Assembly (NCBI RefSeq): GCF_900156045.1
Contig: NZ_FTMX01000008.1
Coordinates: 62,001-126,000 of the forward strand
Direction: 5' to 3'
Length of the DNA stretch: 64,000 nt
DNA from: Peribacillus simplex
GTDB lineage: Bacteria > Bacillota > Bacilli > Bacillales > DSM-1321
Below the pieces are notes generated by a model. It was not told the origin of the DNA. It made no database searches and saw nothing but the letters and a program-made list of their open reading frames with translations. Every line of letters starts with the position of its first letter. Positions within the stretch are counted from its first letter, which is position 1. Both the position numbers and the translations under genes were made by a program. Shown here piece after piece: positions 1 to 8,505 of the stretch.

Positions 1-1717
1 CAAGCATGGCAGCTGCGACGGCCAATACTTTTCCCCTTAATTTCGCTGAAGCAATTTGGATGGCCGATCCAGCATTCACTGCACTCCGGCTTGCGTATGT
101 TCCGGCCCCAAAGGCCAAGTTCATTGTATCTCCGACCCTTATGGTAATATCATTTGGGCTAAGCATTAATTCATCCGCACAGATTTGGGAGAATACCGTT
201 TCGTGACCCTGCCCTTGCGGAGATGATCCAAGGTATGCCACGACCTGACCGCTACCATCAATCGTGACATAGGCGCTTTCGAATGGACCAGCACCAGTTC
301 CTTCAACATAAGTGGAAATGCCGACACCGACTAGCTTTCCTTGCTTCTTCAACTCTTTTTGCTGCTCTCTAAATCCTTCGTAATCAACCATTTTCAAACC
401 TTGATCCAATGCGGCCGGATAGTCCCCGCTATCGTAAATCAGCTTTGCACCATCTTTAACCAATATCCCTTGGTCATAAGGCATATCCTCCGCTTGAATC
501 ATGTTCTTTCGCATTACTTCCACTGGATCTTTTTTCAACCTTCTAGCGACCATATCGATAATTCGATCCATTACGAAAACGACCTCTGGTCTTCCTGCCC
601 CCCGGAATGGAACATTCGGTGTTTTATTCGTTAAGACAATCTGGCAAGTAACATCATAGTTTGGAATCTTGTATGCTCCCCTTAAATGGTAGGCACTATT
701 GTAGGCACATGTTAATCCAAAATAATTTACAGCACCACTATCTATAATGAAGTGATCTTTAATTCCCAAAATAGTTCCATCCAAGTTATAAGCAACCTCA
801 ACATCATGGATTTGATCCCGTGAATGGCGGGAACTTGTCATATGTTCTAGACGGTCTTCAATCCACTTGACAGGTCTCTTCAATAACTTCGAAAGATATG
901 GAACTAGGATTTCTTCTGGATGAACCCCACCTTTTGGGCCGAAACCACCACCTACGTCAGGTGCGGTCACCCTGATTTGCTGTTCAACCAAATCCAATGA
1001 TCTAGCAATATATGTTCTAACCTCAAAAGGAAGTTGAGTGGAAGAATAAACATGAAATTGATCTGTACGGTTTTCATAGGTGGAAACGACCCCCCTCGTT
1101 TCGAGCGGGTTGGAAGAAACTCTAGGCGTTTGGATTCTTGCCTTGAGAATATGATCTGCATCATTAAGCGACTGTACAGCATTTCCAGTCGTAAGATGGA
1201 AGTCTGACTGGACGTTATTCTGTAAATGCTCTTGAATCAATGGTGCGCCTTTTTCCAAAGACTTGAATGGATCGACAACCACCGGTAACGTTTCATATTC
1301 CACTTTTATTAAATCTGCTGCATCTTCGGCCACATACCTGTTATCTGCAACGACAACTGCAATGGGTTGCCCTACATACATCACCTTATTCTTTGCCAAG
1401 ACATCTTCATAACAATAATGGATAGTGGGATTGATCGCTTCCGCTAGATTGGGAGGCAAAGCACAATGTGATTCAAATTGGACAAGAGGCTTTATGATTC
1501 CATCTATATCCATTGCTGTGAGAATGGCATGCACCCCTTCCAATGCCTGGGCTTCGGAGATATCAATCCCTTTGATTGCGGCATGTGCATGTGTGCTTCG
1601 GACAAAGACCGCTTCAACCATATTTGTCATTCGGATATCTCCAACGAATTGCCCTGTACCTGTAACCAAACGATAATCTTCCCTCCGCTTAACACTTTGG
1701 CCAACGTATTTTGTCAT
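1..1717 (-). CDS. CoxL-like molybdopterin hydroxylase large subunit (partial)
   Basis: This is the catalytic, Mo-pterin-binding subunit of a xanthine dehydrogenase/aldehyde oxidase-family hydroxylase. The first 572 codons are visible and the C-terminus lies beyond the left edge; full-length members have roughly 750-800 residues. The N-terminus has the typical G-Q-S-V-K-R-R-E-D opening. VGGGFGPKGG near residue 260 and PFRGAGRPE near residue 365 are hallmark cofactor-site motifs. True aerobic CO dehydrogenases (form I) carry AYRCSFR where this protein has PFRGAGR, so the substrate is more likely an aldehyde or N-heterocycle than CO. The ATG at 1717 follows a GGAGGGAG ribosome site. It is the last visible gene of the operon, 13 bp after the iron-sulphur subunit. 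The exact substrate cannot be read from sequence. Confidence 0.9.
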   Translation of the reverse strand, partial: MTKYVGQSVKRREDYRLVTGTGQFVGDIRMTNMVEAVFVRSTHAHAAIKGIDISEAQALEGVHAILTAMDIDGIIKPLVQFESHCALPPNLAEAINPTIHYCYEDVLAKNKVMYVGQPIAVVVADNRYVAEDAADLIKVEYETLPVVVDPFKSLEKGAPLIQEHLQNNVQSDFHLTTGNAVQSLNDADHILKARIQTPRVSSNPLETRGVVSTYENRTDQFHVYSSTQLPFEVRTYIARSLDLVEQQIRVTAPDVGGGFGPKGGVHPEEILVPYLSKLLKRPVKWIEDRLEHMTSSRHSRDQIHDVEVAYNLDGTILGIKDHFIIDSGAVNYFGLTCAYNSAYHLRGAYKIPNYDVTCQIVLTNKTPNVPFRGAGRPEVVFVMDRIIDMVARRLKKDPVEVMRKNMIQAEDMPYDQGILVKDGAKLIYDSGDYPAALDQGLKMVDYEGFREQQKELKKQGKLVGVGISTYVEGTGAGPFESAYVTIDGSGQVVAYLGSSPQGQGHETVFSQICADELMLSPNDITIRVGDTMNLAFGAGTYASRSAVNAGSAIQIASAKLRGKVLAVAAAML

Positions 1718-1730
1718 GCCTGCTCCCTCC

Positions 1731-2210
1731 TTAATTGGACACAGTTTGCGCAGCCTGCTTCACAGCTTTAATAATGTTGGAGTAACCGGTGCATCGACAT
1801 AAATTTCCTGAAATGCATTTTCTTATTTCTTCTTCACCTGGATTCAAATTTTCTTCCAGGAGCCTTGAAACAGTCATCAAAAAGCCCGGTGTACAAAACC
1901 CGCATTGCAGGGCATGATTATCCGAAAATGCTTGCTGTAGGTGATTAAGCTTCCCATTCTCCTGGATAAGTGACTCCACCGTCTTGACTTCACATCCATC
2001 CGCTTGGACTGCAAGCATTAAACATGAGCGGACTGGATCACCGTTAACATGGATTGTACAAGCTCCGCAAACTCCATGTTCACAGCCAATATGTGTTCCA
2101 GTAAGGAACAGGCTCTCCCTGATAAAATCCGATAATAGCAATCTAGAGTCTACTTCCCTCGATATAGCTAGTCCGTTTACTTTTAGATTTATCTTCACTC
2201 CATCCATCAC
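1731..2210 (-). CDS. CoxS-like [2Fe-2S] subunit of molybdenum hydroxylase
   Basis: This small electron-transfer subunit has 159 residues, the usual size for the family. An N-terminal plant-type ferredoxin domain carries Cys43, Cys48, Cys51 and Cys63. A C-terminal helical [2Fe-2S] domain carries C103-G-F-C106 and C138-R-C140, so both clusters look intact. It passes electrons from the Mo site in the large subunit to FAD in the medium subunit. Its start overlaps the end of the CoxM-like gene by 4 bp, which suggests translational coupling. The set is complete: FAD, Fe-S and Mo subunits plus the CoxG-like protein. The same layout is used for nicotinate, aldehyde or xanthine hydroxylases, so the substrate is unresolved. 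Confidence 0.95.
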   Translation of the reverse strand: MMDGVKINLKVNGLAISREVDSRLLLSDFIRESLFLTGTHIGCEHGVCGACTIHVNGDPVRSCLMLAVQADGCEVKTVESLIQENGKLNHLQQAFSDNHALQCGFCTPGFLMTVSRLLEENLNPGEEEIRKCISGNLCRCTGYSNIIKAVKQAAQTVSN

Positions 2211-3088
2211 ATCACCCTGCCCCCTTGTGCACGAATGGTCGCTTGCTTTAAGGCCCGGATGACCATCGTACCAGATAGTTCCCTTCTATATTCAGCTGTA
2301 CCATGGAGATCGGATTCAGGTTCGATTATCTCCATTGTTAAAACACTCGCATCCTTATAAATCTCCTCAGTCGGTTCCTTTCCAACCAAAAGCCTTTCCA
2401 CATCCCCTAAAGCTGTAGGAACGGAATTCACGCCACCTATGGCTAATTTAACCTCAGAAAAACTTCCATTTTCACTTAGATCAACTACTGCAGCCACCTC
2501 GACCAAACCAAAATCCCCATGCCTTCTGGCCACTTCAACAAATGCCGATCCACTAGTCGGCTTTAATATCGGGAACCGAATCTCTTTAACCAATTGATCC
2601 GGCTGTAAGGATGTAAGCATATAGGTAAGGAAGAACTCTTCAGGGCTTACTATTTCTTCGCCGTTTACATCGGCGATGACTACTTCTCCTCTTAAAGCGG
2701 TTAAAACGCATGGTAGCTCCGCAGATGGATCACCATGGGCGATACTGCCACCAACAGTTCCCCGATTGCGTATTTGTTCATGGCCTACCCACCGTATCGC
2801 TTCCGATAACAATGGACACTTCTTCTTAACCAACTCGGATTTTTCAATTTCCCTGTGTTTCGTCAAAGCACCGATGACCAGTGATTCACCTTCTTCTTGT
2901 ATATAGCTCAACCCCTCAGCCCTGCCTATATCAATAAGGTACTTTGGCGTTGAAAGTCTCATATTCAATAATGGGATCAAACTTTGTCCGCCGGATAAAA
3001 TCTTCGCATCTTCCCCGTATTCTGATAAATAGTGCACAGCTTCTTCCAAACTCGAAGGCCGAAGGTAATTAAACTTAGCTGGTTTGAT
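2207..3088 (-). CDS. CoxM-like FAD-binding subunit, probable AUC start
   Basis: This is the FAD-binding medium subunit of the molybdenum hydroxylase (PCMH-type FAD domain, then a CO-dehydrogenase flavoprotein C-terminal domain). AKILSGGQSLIP and GGSIAHGDPSAELP match the two FAD pyrophosphate-binding loops. Start choice: the first ATG/GTG/TTG-type codon is a TTG at 3049. The frame remains open upstream, however, and encodes KPAKFNYLRPSS, the conserved N-terminus of the family. In that frame the codon in the initiator position (3088) is ATC, preceded at 5 nt by a strong GGAGGGG ribosome site. I therefore place the start at ATC. The alternative is that the start codon has mutated and the protein initiates poorly at 3049, losing 13 residues. 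The 3' end overlaps the CoxS-like gene by 4 bp. Confidence 0.85.
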   Translation of the reverse strand: MKPAKFNYLRPSSLEEAVHYLSEYGEDAKILSGGQSLIPLLNMRLSTPKYLIDIGRAEGLSYIQEEGESLVIGALTKHREIEKSELVKKKCPLLSEAIRWVGHEQIRNRGTVGGSIAHGDPSAELPCVLTALRGEVVIADVNGEEIVSPEEFFLTYMLTSLQPDQLVKEIRFPILKPTSGSAFVEVARRHGDFGLVEVAAVVDLSENGSFSEVKLAIGGVNSVPTALGDVERLLVGKEPTEEIYKDASVLTMEIIEPESDLHGTAEYRRELSGTMVIRALKQATIRAQGGRVM

Positions 3089-3139
3089 AGGAACCCCTCC
3101 ATTCGTGATACACCGTTTAAATGGTTTGAATGACCGGCA

Positions 3140-3589
3140 TTAAATTCTTTGATGAGTTTTTAACTGTTTCTCCATATCTTTAAAGAATTTACCTGCCATG
3201 AATTTTGCAATACCACCAATAACCCTGCTTCCCACACCAGCGATCATTCCACCAATATCTGCGTTGCATTCCCAAATCAATTGACAACCATCACCATCAG
3301 GAATGATTTTACAGTCCATTTCAGCAGAAACAAAACCTGGCTTCCCGCTGCCTTCAGCATTTAAAATATACTGATAAGGCACTTCCAAATCCTTCAATTT
3401 CACCTTTCCCGTGTAGTCACCTTTTACAGCTGCAACACCAAGCTTAAGTTCAACATCATATTCGCCAGCTGCAACCAATGAAAGGTCTTGACATCCTGGA
3501 ATGGCATTCTTGAGCAATTCCGGATTATGCATGGCTTCCCAAATCACTTCTGCGCTATAATCAAAGTTTATTTTTCCGGATATCTCCAT
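3140..3589 (-). CDS. CoxG-like SRPBCC protein
   Basis: This 149-residue protein belongs to the CoxG (CO dehydrogenase subunit G, SRPBCC/START-fold) family. Members attach to the membrane or help maturation and recruitment of CoxMSL-type enzymes. It opens with MEISGKINFDYSAEVIWEA and has the conserved L-x-N-A-I-P-G-C motif around residue 30, both typical. An in-frame codon 84 bp upstream would add a lysine-rich leader not seen in the family, so I use the ATG at 3589, which has a G-rich but modest ribosome site. It is the first gene after the promoter at 3712-3741, so it heads the operon. The known homologues argue for a role in Mo-enzyme assembly, not catalysis. Confidence 0.85.
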   Translation of the reverse strand: MEISGKINFDYSAEVIWEAMHNPELLKNAIPGCQDLSLVAAGEYDVELKLGVAAVKGDYTGKVKLKDLEVPYQYILNAEGSGKPGFVSAEMDCKIIPDGDGCQLIWECNADIGGMIAGVGSRVIGGIAKFMAGKFFKDMEKQLKTHQRI

Positions 3590-3659
3590 TTTTCCAGCCC
3601 CCAATTTTACAAATTTTTTTAACCTCTTGCTCCCTAGAAAAAATGACATTTTCACCTGC

Positions 3660-3669
3660 ATACATGTAT
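3660..3669. promoter_or_regulatory. 10-bp palindrome in leader of Mo-hydroxylase operon
   Basis: A perfect palindrome, ATACATGTAT, lies about 45 bp downstream of the -10 box of the operon promoter and upstream of the CoxG-like start. Its position would suit a repressor site. Nothing ties it to a particular regulator, and a palindrome this short can occur by chance. Confidence 0.25.
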
Positions 3670-3711
3670 ACACCCTAGCTTAAAAAATTTTCAAGCCAAT
3701 AACTACCTTTA

Positions 3712-3741
3712 ATAATATTTATATTCTGAATTATTTGTCAA
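3712..3741 (-). promoter_or_regulatory. SigA-type promoter of the Mo-hydroxylase operon
   Basis: On the minus strand a consensus -35 TTGACA (3741-3736) is separated by 18 bp from a -10 TATTAT (3717-3712). The region is AT-rich and directly precedes the CoxG-like gene with no other gene between. Transcription would begin near 3705. Confidence 0.65.
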
Positions 3742-4001
3742 TTATTTTTTTCTGTTTTTTTGTTAAATTTGTCAATATTTTGCCAACCGTACAAGGCCAT
3801 GGTTGAAGTCCCCTTCCTGCCCATTGCCTTGTATATGCTTTTTACGGTTTCACTAGTCCAGTAAGTTAATCAGTTGATTAGGAGGGAAAATGGCTAGGTT
3901 TTCGATTAATGACCACTGGAGTTCATTATTCCTAAATATGTAAGTTCCATGCACTCTGACATTTGTATCCGGAAACCTCTTGATGTTCCATAATTACTTG
4001 T
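3742..4001. other. Intergenic region without a recognised gene
   Basis: This stretch lies between the end of the two-domain VOC gene and the Mo-hydroxylase promoter. I see no convincing coding frame and no clear hairpin terminator for the upstream aromatic operon, so some read-through into the Mo-hydroxylase operon is possible. Confidence 0.4.
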
Positions 4002-4961
4002 TTACTCATCAAAACGTTCTAACAATTCAATAATTACTTTATAGGTCGATGTTGTATCCATATAGGCATATCGGCCTTTTCCGTTAAAAAAGTTACCTGT
4101 CTGTATGACCGGATAGCCCATTTCTTCTAACATCTTCATTTTATCCTCCATGTCTTTAACGACAAAAGAGATATGGTGAACGCCCTCACCATATGTTTCA
4201 AGATGATCTTTCCACGTACTAGGTGATTCTCCCGGTTCGATCAATTCAATTTGAATTAACGGGGTATCGATGAACATATATTTTGATTTTCCTTCAGTGG
4301 GCTTCCCTTTGTAGATCACGTTTGTAATATCGGTTGAACCAGAATGAATGATGGAAGGTTTTTCAATCCCCAACAACTTACAATATGCATCTGCAGCCGC
4401 ATCCAGGTCGTTTACAACTAAGGCAAGCTGTTCCACTTTGTTAGTCCCTAATAGCGGCTGAACGCTTGCATCTTCCGGTTTCTCCCATGCCGTTTTCCTT
4501 GGCTCTGCACTTTCAAGCAGTTCAACTAATGTTTTGTGATCATCCAGTGTATCCACATATACATATCGGCCGTCACTTGAAGTGAATTCACCCGTTTGCA
4601 AAGCTGGATATCCGCTATTCTCCATGATTGGCAGCCTCTTTTGGATAGAGTCTACATCAATAGCTATATGGTGGATCCCTTCACCTACTTCATCCAGGAA
4701 CTCACGCATCGTTCCTGGATTTTTATCGGGTTCTATTAGTTCAAATTGGACGGTTGGTGTATTCAGAAAAGCCAGTTTGGATTGTGATTCCGTTGGTACA
4801 CCTCTAAAAGTGACTTTCGAAACAGAACTGTCACCGGTTAGAAATGGTTCTGCCTTCTTTATCCCCAGCAGTCTTGTGAAAGCTATATTTGCAGCCTCAA
4901 TATCTTTTACAACAAATGCGAGTTGATTAATATTCCTATTGCCCAATAGTGATTCAGCCAT
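4002..4961 (-). CDS. Two-domain VOC (glyoxalase/epimerase-like) protein
   Basis: This 319-residue protein contains two tandem vicinal-oxygen-chelate domains, about residues 8-150 and 175-315. Both halves begin with a N/E-Q-L-A-x-V-V-x-D-x-x-A-A pattern, carry G-E-G-x-H-H-I in the middle and end in x-x-E-L-L-E, like methylmalonyl-CoA epimerase and glyoxalase I. The His and Glu metal ligands appear to be present in both halves. It is the last gene of the aromatic operon, 41 bp after the dihydrodiol dehydrogenase. A role in isomerising or cleaving a pathway intermediate is an inference from position only. I start at ATG 4961, which follows an AGAAGG site at 8 nt; an upstream ATG at 4982 would add seven basic residues. 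Confidence 0.85.
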   Translation of the reverse strand: MAESLLGNRNINQLAFVVKDIEAANIAFTRLLGIKKAEPFLTGDSSVSKVTFRGVPTESQSKLAFLNTPTVQFELIEPDKNPGTMREFLDEVGEGIHHIAIDVDSIQKRLPIMENSGYPALQTGEFTSSDGRYVYVDTLDDHKTLVELLESAEPRKTAWEKPEDASVQPLLGTNKVEQLALVVNDLDAAADAYCKLLGIEKPSIIHSGSTDITNVIYKGKPTEGKSKYMFIDTPLIQIELIEPGESPSTWKDHLETYGEGVHHISFVVKDMEDKMKMLEEMGYPVIQTGNFFNGKGRYAYMDTTSTYKVIIELLERFDE

Positions 4962-5001
4962 CCTTATAAACCTTCTTCCCATAGTTTATTTTGTAATGAA
5001 C

Positions 5002-5790
5002 TCAACCCAGACCGCGAACTGACAATCCTCCATCACTGGAGATGACTTCGCCGGTAATTGCACGCGCTGCGTCCGATGCTAACAGGACATATGCAGCTAC
5101 ATGATCTTCGGGCATCTGTGCAAGCTGAAGAGGGTTTCTTTTTTTAATGCTGTTTGCCTTCGTTTCATTATCGACTATTTTAACGAATGGACGTAGGGGA
5201 GGAATGACCGATAATGCTGTCAGAGTGCCACCAGGCGCTACAGCATTCACCCTAATGTTAGGAGCGAGTTCAAAGGCAAGTTGGCGCATCAGCCCTATTT
5301 GGGCATGCTTGCTTGCCGTGTACCACACCCCGCCGCCATCCGGATAAAAACTGGCACCGGATACGGTGAAAATAATATTGCCATTCGATTTTTGCAATTC
5401 TTCAAGAGCGGCTTTAGCACCGAAGAAAGATCCTTTAACGTTAATATCAATCAGAAAATCATATGCTTCGGAAAGTGCATCGGGAGTTACGTCGGCGAAT
5501 TTAGCAAATCCATCAAAGACACCTGCATTAGCAACGAAAACGTCCAGCTTTCCAAATTGCTCAACTGTGGCCTGTACAGCTCTCTCATTGTCTTCATATT
5601 TGCTTACATCGCCTTGGTTAATGAGAATCTCTTCACCAAATTCGTCTTTCATTTTCTTTAGCGTTTCGATCGAGCGTCCGATGATGCTGACTTTTGCCCC
5701 TTCTTGTATAAAACGTCTAGTGACAGCCTCTCCGATACCTGAATTGCCCCCGGTAATCAACACTACTTTATCCTTTAACGCCATTGCCAT
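5002..5790 (-). CDS. cis-Dihydrodiol dehydrogenase (BphB/HcaB-like SDR)
   Basis: A classical short-chain dehydrogenase of 262 residues. The cofactor motif TGGNSGIG lies near residue 13, NAG near residue 88, and the catalytic set is Ser in VSGASF, Tyr in WYTASK and the following Lys. The sequence resembles cis-2,3-dihydrobiphenyl-2,3-diol and phenylpropanoate-dihydrodiol dehydrogenases, which rearomatise the cis-diol made by a Rieske dioxygenase to a catechol with NAD+. That role fits its position directly downstream of the dioxygenase alpha and beta genes. The ATG at 5790 is preceded by GAGGAGG. Family assignment within SDRs is strong here because of both sequence and context. Confidence 0.88.
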   Translation of the reverse strand: MAMALKDKVVLITGGNSGIGEAVTRRFIQEGAKVSIIGRSIETLKKMKDEFGEEILINQGDVSKYEDNERAVQATVEQFGKLDVFVANAGVFDGFAKFADVTPDALSEAYDFLIDINVKGSFFGAKAALEELQKSNGNIIFTVSGASFYPDGGGVWYTASKHAQIGLMRQLAFELAPNIRVNAVAPGGTLTALSVIPPLRPFVKIVDNETKANSIKKRNPLQLAQMPEDHVAAYVLLASDAARAITGEVISSDGGLSVRGLG

Positions 5791-5832
5791 TGAAACCAGC
5801 CTCCTCGTTATCTCTTTTTATCCAAGTCAATA

Positions 5833-6342
5833 TTATACGAAGATAGCAAGATTTCTGGTATTTATCGTTGATTGATCAACAATGAATATCCTTTTGGAAA
5901 GTTTCCATTTACCTTCTTCGAAAATGAATTCATCATTTCGTTCCCCCGAAATTAAATCATGTTGAATATCCGTGCTGCGGCTTCGATAGATAAGCAGATA
6001 GCTCTTGACGACTGCCTTTTCACCTTCAACATAGTCTTTAACACGTACATTAGAGACAAAACGCCGTGTTCTTGACGGCGGTATTTCCGCCCAAGCATAA
6101 TCCGTTTTCAAACGATCCACGCGCAGTTTAAGCAGCTCAATATCATCATTAAAAGTAAACATTTCCGTTGAATAATCCGGGCGTTCCACACCTTCTTTAT
6201 TTACACGTACAGGCATTTGATAACGCAAGCTAGAGTGCATTAAATCAAACCAATCATCAAATTCAATATCATCCAATAGTTGAGCTTCATCATACAGCCA
6301 CTGTTCAAATTCACATTTGAGCAACATTTTCTCCACATTCAT
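5833..6342 (-). CDS. Rieske ring-hydroxylating dioxygenase, beta subunit
   Basis: This 169-residue protein is the small (beta) subunit of an aromatic-ring-hydroxylating dioxygenase, with the SnoaL/NTF2-like fold. The N-terminal E-x-x-L-L-D-D-I-E-F-D-D-W pattern, RRFVSNVRV and the C-terminal W-x-L-S-K-R-I-F-I-V-D-Q are recognisable. Beta subunits are mainly structural in the alpha3beta3 enzyme and have no metal ligands. It begins 21 bp after the alpha subunit gene, behind a strong AGGGGGAA site, as expected for stoichiometric expression. Confidence 0.92.
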   Translation of the reverse strand: MNVEKMLLKCEFEQWLYDEAQLLDDIEFDDWFDLMHSSLRYQMPVRVNKEGVERPDYSTEMFTFNDDIELLKLRVDRLKTDYAWAEIPPSRTRRFVSNVRVKDYVEGEKAVVKSYLLIYRSRSTDIQHDLISGERNDEFIFEEGKWKLSKRIFIVDQSTINTRNLAIFV

Positions 6343-6363
6343 TTCCGTTCCCCCTCTCGCTTA

Positions 6364-7665
6364 TCATTTCGTCATTAATTCAAGCCAGTACTTGTAAAAA
6401 TTCCTTTGGCTCGCTTCAGTGAATTTATCATCATAAGCAACACCAGGTCCTATAAAATCAACCGGTTCACGATGAAGCCCCATTGTATAATTGTAGGTTA
6501 AATTCTTTAGGAAAGGCATTGGGCCTTGGGCTGCTTCAGTAATATCCGTAAACACTTCCGTATCATCCTGTTCGAAAATACCTGATGGGCTAAAGGTCAA
6601 TATAAATGAATCTCTTGATCTATCTTTCCAATCTTGGGTAGCGTTCTTTTCCACGAGCATCCAAGCGATCACTTCCATTTTATTGTGACCGATTGGCCGC
6701 CACATCCTAATTGAAGTGTTGGATATGAATTGGTCTTTGATTTTTGTATGGGATATTAAAAATGATAAGTTGGGGAAAACGTTCCCAATCATATTCTTTA
6801 AGTTTGATAACACTCCATATTGTTCTTCAGACAAATTAGTTTTAAATTCATCTTTCAATTCTTCCGGGAAAGCGAAGTCTGGGTTAGGTGTCCCTAAGTT
6901 CAGTCCATGCCCGTTATCCGTATGGATTTGAAAACCACGCTTTGAATAGGTAGCATTGGGCACCATGCCCAGTTTGGCAATGGATCCGTGTGTGACCATC
7001 GTATGATAGGAATCACCAACAAAGTTATCGGAACCAACCTTCCAGTTTGAATTGACAACGAATCTTTGCGGGACCCCGATTACTTCCATTTCTGCTCGAC
7101 CTACGAGTATATCCAAATACCATTTAATGTCTCCAAGAAACTCTTCAAGCGGCTCTGCATCTTCATTCCAAGTTCCAAATAAAAGACCTTTATAGGATTC
7201 AAGCTTCACTTTGTGAAGGCCCATTTCCGCCCGGTCAAGATTGCCCCCATATATGTCCTTTTGTAATGGCACCCCTACAAGCTCACCAGTGTTTTTGAAA
7301 TTAAACCCATGGTAGGGACACGTAAATAATGACTTGTTCCCTTTATCTGCACGGCATAGTTTCATTCCGCGATGTGTGCACATATTATAAAACGCCCTGA
7401 TTTCCCCTTCAGCATCACGAGTGATGATGAGCGAGTAGCCAGCCAGTTCACGGGTCATGAAGTCTCCTTTGTTGGGTACTTCAGAATCATGACCTATAAA
7501 AACCCATGTTTTCAAAAACACTTTTTCATGTTCTATATCATAAACCTTTGGGTCTCCAAGGAGGTATGCAGGTATAGCGCCTTCCTCTGGTTTAACCGTT
7601 TCGGTCAGATAGTTAATAACTTGCTGTTTCGACATTTCTTCTAAGGATTTATCAGTTTTAAGCAT
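6364..7665 (-). CDS. Rieske ring-hydroxylating dioxygenase, alpha subunit
   Basis: The catalytic subunit (433 residues) of a ring-hydroxylating dioxygenase. The Rieske [2Fe-2S] ligands are Cys96-x-His98 and Cys116-x2-His119. The mononuclear iron site is formed by His221, His226 and an Asp in EQDD (about residue 367). Asp213 is the residue that bridges neighbouring subunits in the family. It inserts O2 into an aromatic ring to give a cis-dihydrodiol. The sequence looks closest to the phenylpropanoate/biphenyl/benzene group (HcaE-like), but the substrate cannot be fixed by eye. The operon encodes the beta subunit and diol dehydrogenase but no ferredoxin or ferredoxin reductase, so electrons must come from proteins elsewhere. 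Confidence 0.93.
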   Translation of the reverse strand: MLKTDKSLEEMSKQQVINYLTETVKPEEGAIPAYLLGDPKVYDIEHEKVFLKTWVFIGHDSEVPNKGDFMTRELAGYSLIITRDAEGEIRAFYNMCTHRGMKLCRADKGNKSLFTCPYHGFNFKNTGELVGVPLQKDIYGGNLDRAEMGLHKVKLESYKGLLFGTWNEDAEPLEEFLGDIKWYLDILVGRAEMEVIGVPQRFVVNSNWKVGSDNFVGDSYHTMVTHGSIAKLGMVPNATYSKRGFQIHTDNGHGLNLGTPNPDFAFPEELKDEFKTNLSEEQYGVLSNLKNMIGNVFPNLSFLISHTKIKDQFISNTSIRMWRPIGHNKMEVIAWMLVEKNATQDWKDRSRDSFILTFSPSGIFEQDDTEVFTDITEAAQGPMPFLKNLTYNYTMGLHREPVDFIGPGVAYDDKFTEASQRNFYKYWLELMTK

Positions 7666-7703
7666 ACTTTTTCTCTCCCTTCCAAGCTTTAAATCATAAG
7701 TCT

Positions 7704-8489
7704 TTACCCAATTTGAACGCTCTTTTCCTTATTTTGCAGAGTAGCCAAAACACTTAATGCCGCTAGATAACTCGTTTTCGGATTATTTGGCATCGGATCA
7801 TTTTCCACTTCCAGTTTCAGTTTCCCGAACGAACCTGACGCTTCTATCAGGTGATTGTTTTTTAACACATTTGGATCGGCAATGATTTTCACTTTCGTCT
7901 TCTCAGATCCAAGACCAGCCATGGACAGCACAATCGCAACATTAATGTTTCTCGGAAACTGTTTGATCGCATCTGCAGCAGATCCTTCAAATAATACCGT
8001 TTCTTCAGTCACTGTAGAACCTGCAGGCAATGCGTTTGGCGGTTTTCTAGTGGTGAGGCAAACAGATTCAAGGCCATTCACCGCTTTTGCAGACTTAAGT
8101 ATATCGAGACCTCCAATCGCACCAGACGGAAGGAGAATATTCACGTTATTCATTTTACAAACCTGATTTGATTGTTCTTCAAAGGCAGGATTCGCCATCA
8201 CGCCAATACTGCTCAGCAAGAGATCCTTCCCGCTTTTAAGCACTTTCAATGCATACTCTTCAGCTGCTTCAATCGTTGCAGCCTCTATGACTAAATCTAC
8301 ATCGGATTTAAGGAGTTCATCGACATCTCTAAATGGCTGTGTCCTGAATTCTTCAGCTAGTTGTGCCCCGATTTCTTCACGGCGGGCATAAATCGCAACG
8401 ATTTTCCCACCTGGAAGTAGCCCGTCGTTATTAATGGCCTGAAGCAAAAATTTCCCGATATTACCGCACCCGATTAAACCTAATTTCAT
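7704..8489 (-). CDS. L-aspartate dehydrogenase-like (NadX/DUF108) protein
   Basis: This 261-residue NAD(P)-dependent enzyme has an N-terminal Rossmann motif GLIGCGNIG (residues 4-12) and the aspartate-dehydrogenase C-terminal domain with LPSGAIGGLD, TRKPP and NPKTS. Authentic family members oxidise L-aspartate to iminoaspartate, often for NAD synthesis. Here it lies inside an aromatic-degradation operon next to an aldehyde dehydrogenase and a ThDP enzyme, with no nadA or nadC nearby. It may therefore act on a pathway intermediate or supply NAD; which one is unknown. The ATG has a good AAGGA site. Confidence 0.85.
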   Translation of the reverse strand: MKLGLIGCGNIGKFLLQAINNDGLLPGGKIVAIYARREEIGAQLAEEFRTQPFRDVDELLKSDVDLVIEAATIEAAEEYALKVLKSGKDLLLSSIGVMANPAFEEQSNQVCKMNNVNILLPSGAIGGLDILKSAKAVNGLESVCLTTRKPPNALPAGSTVTEETVLFEGSAADAIKQFPRNINVAIVLSMAGLGSEKTKVKIIADPNVLKNNHLIEASGSFGKLKLEVENDPMPNNPKTSYLAALSVLATLQNKEKSVQIG

Positions 8490-8505
8490 GTAGTTTCATC
8501 CTTCC

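Noticed and set aside
1-1717. True carbon monoxide dehydrogenase large subunit
   Set aside because: The AYRCSFR active-site loop of form I CODH is replaced by PFRGAGR, so CO oxidation is not supported.
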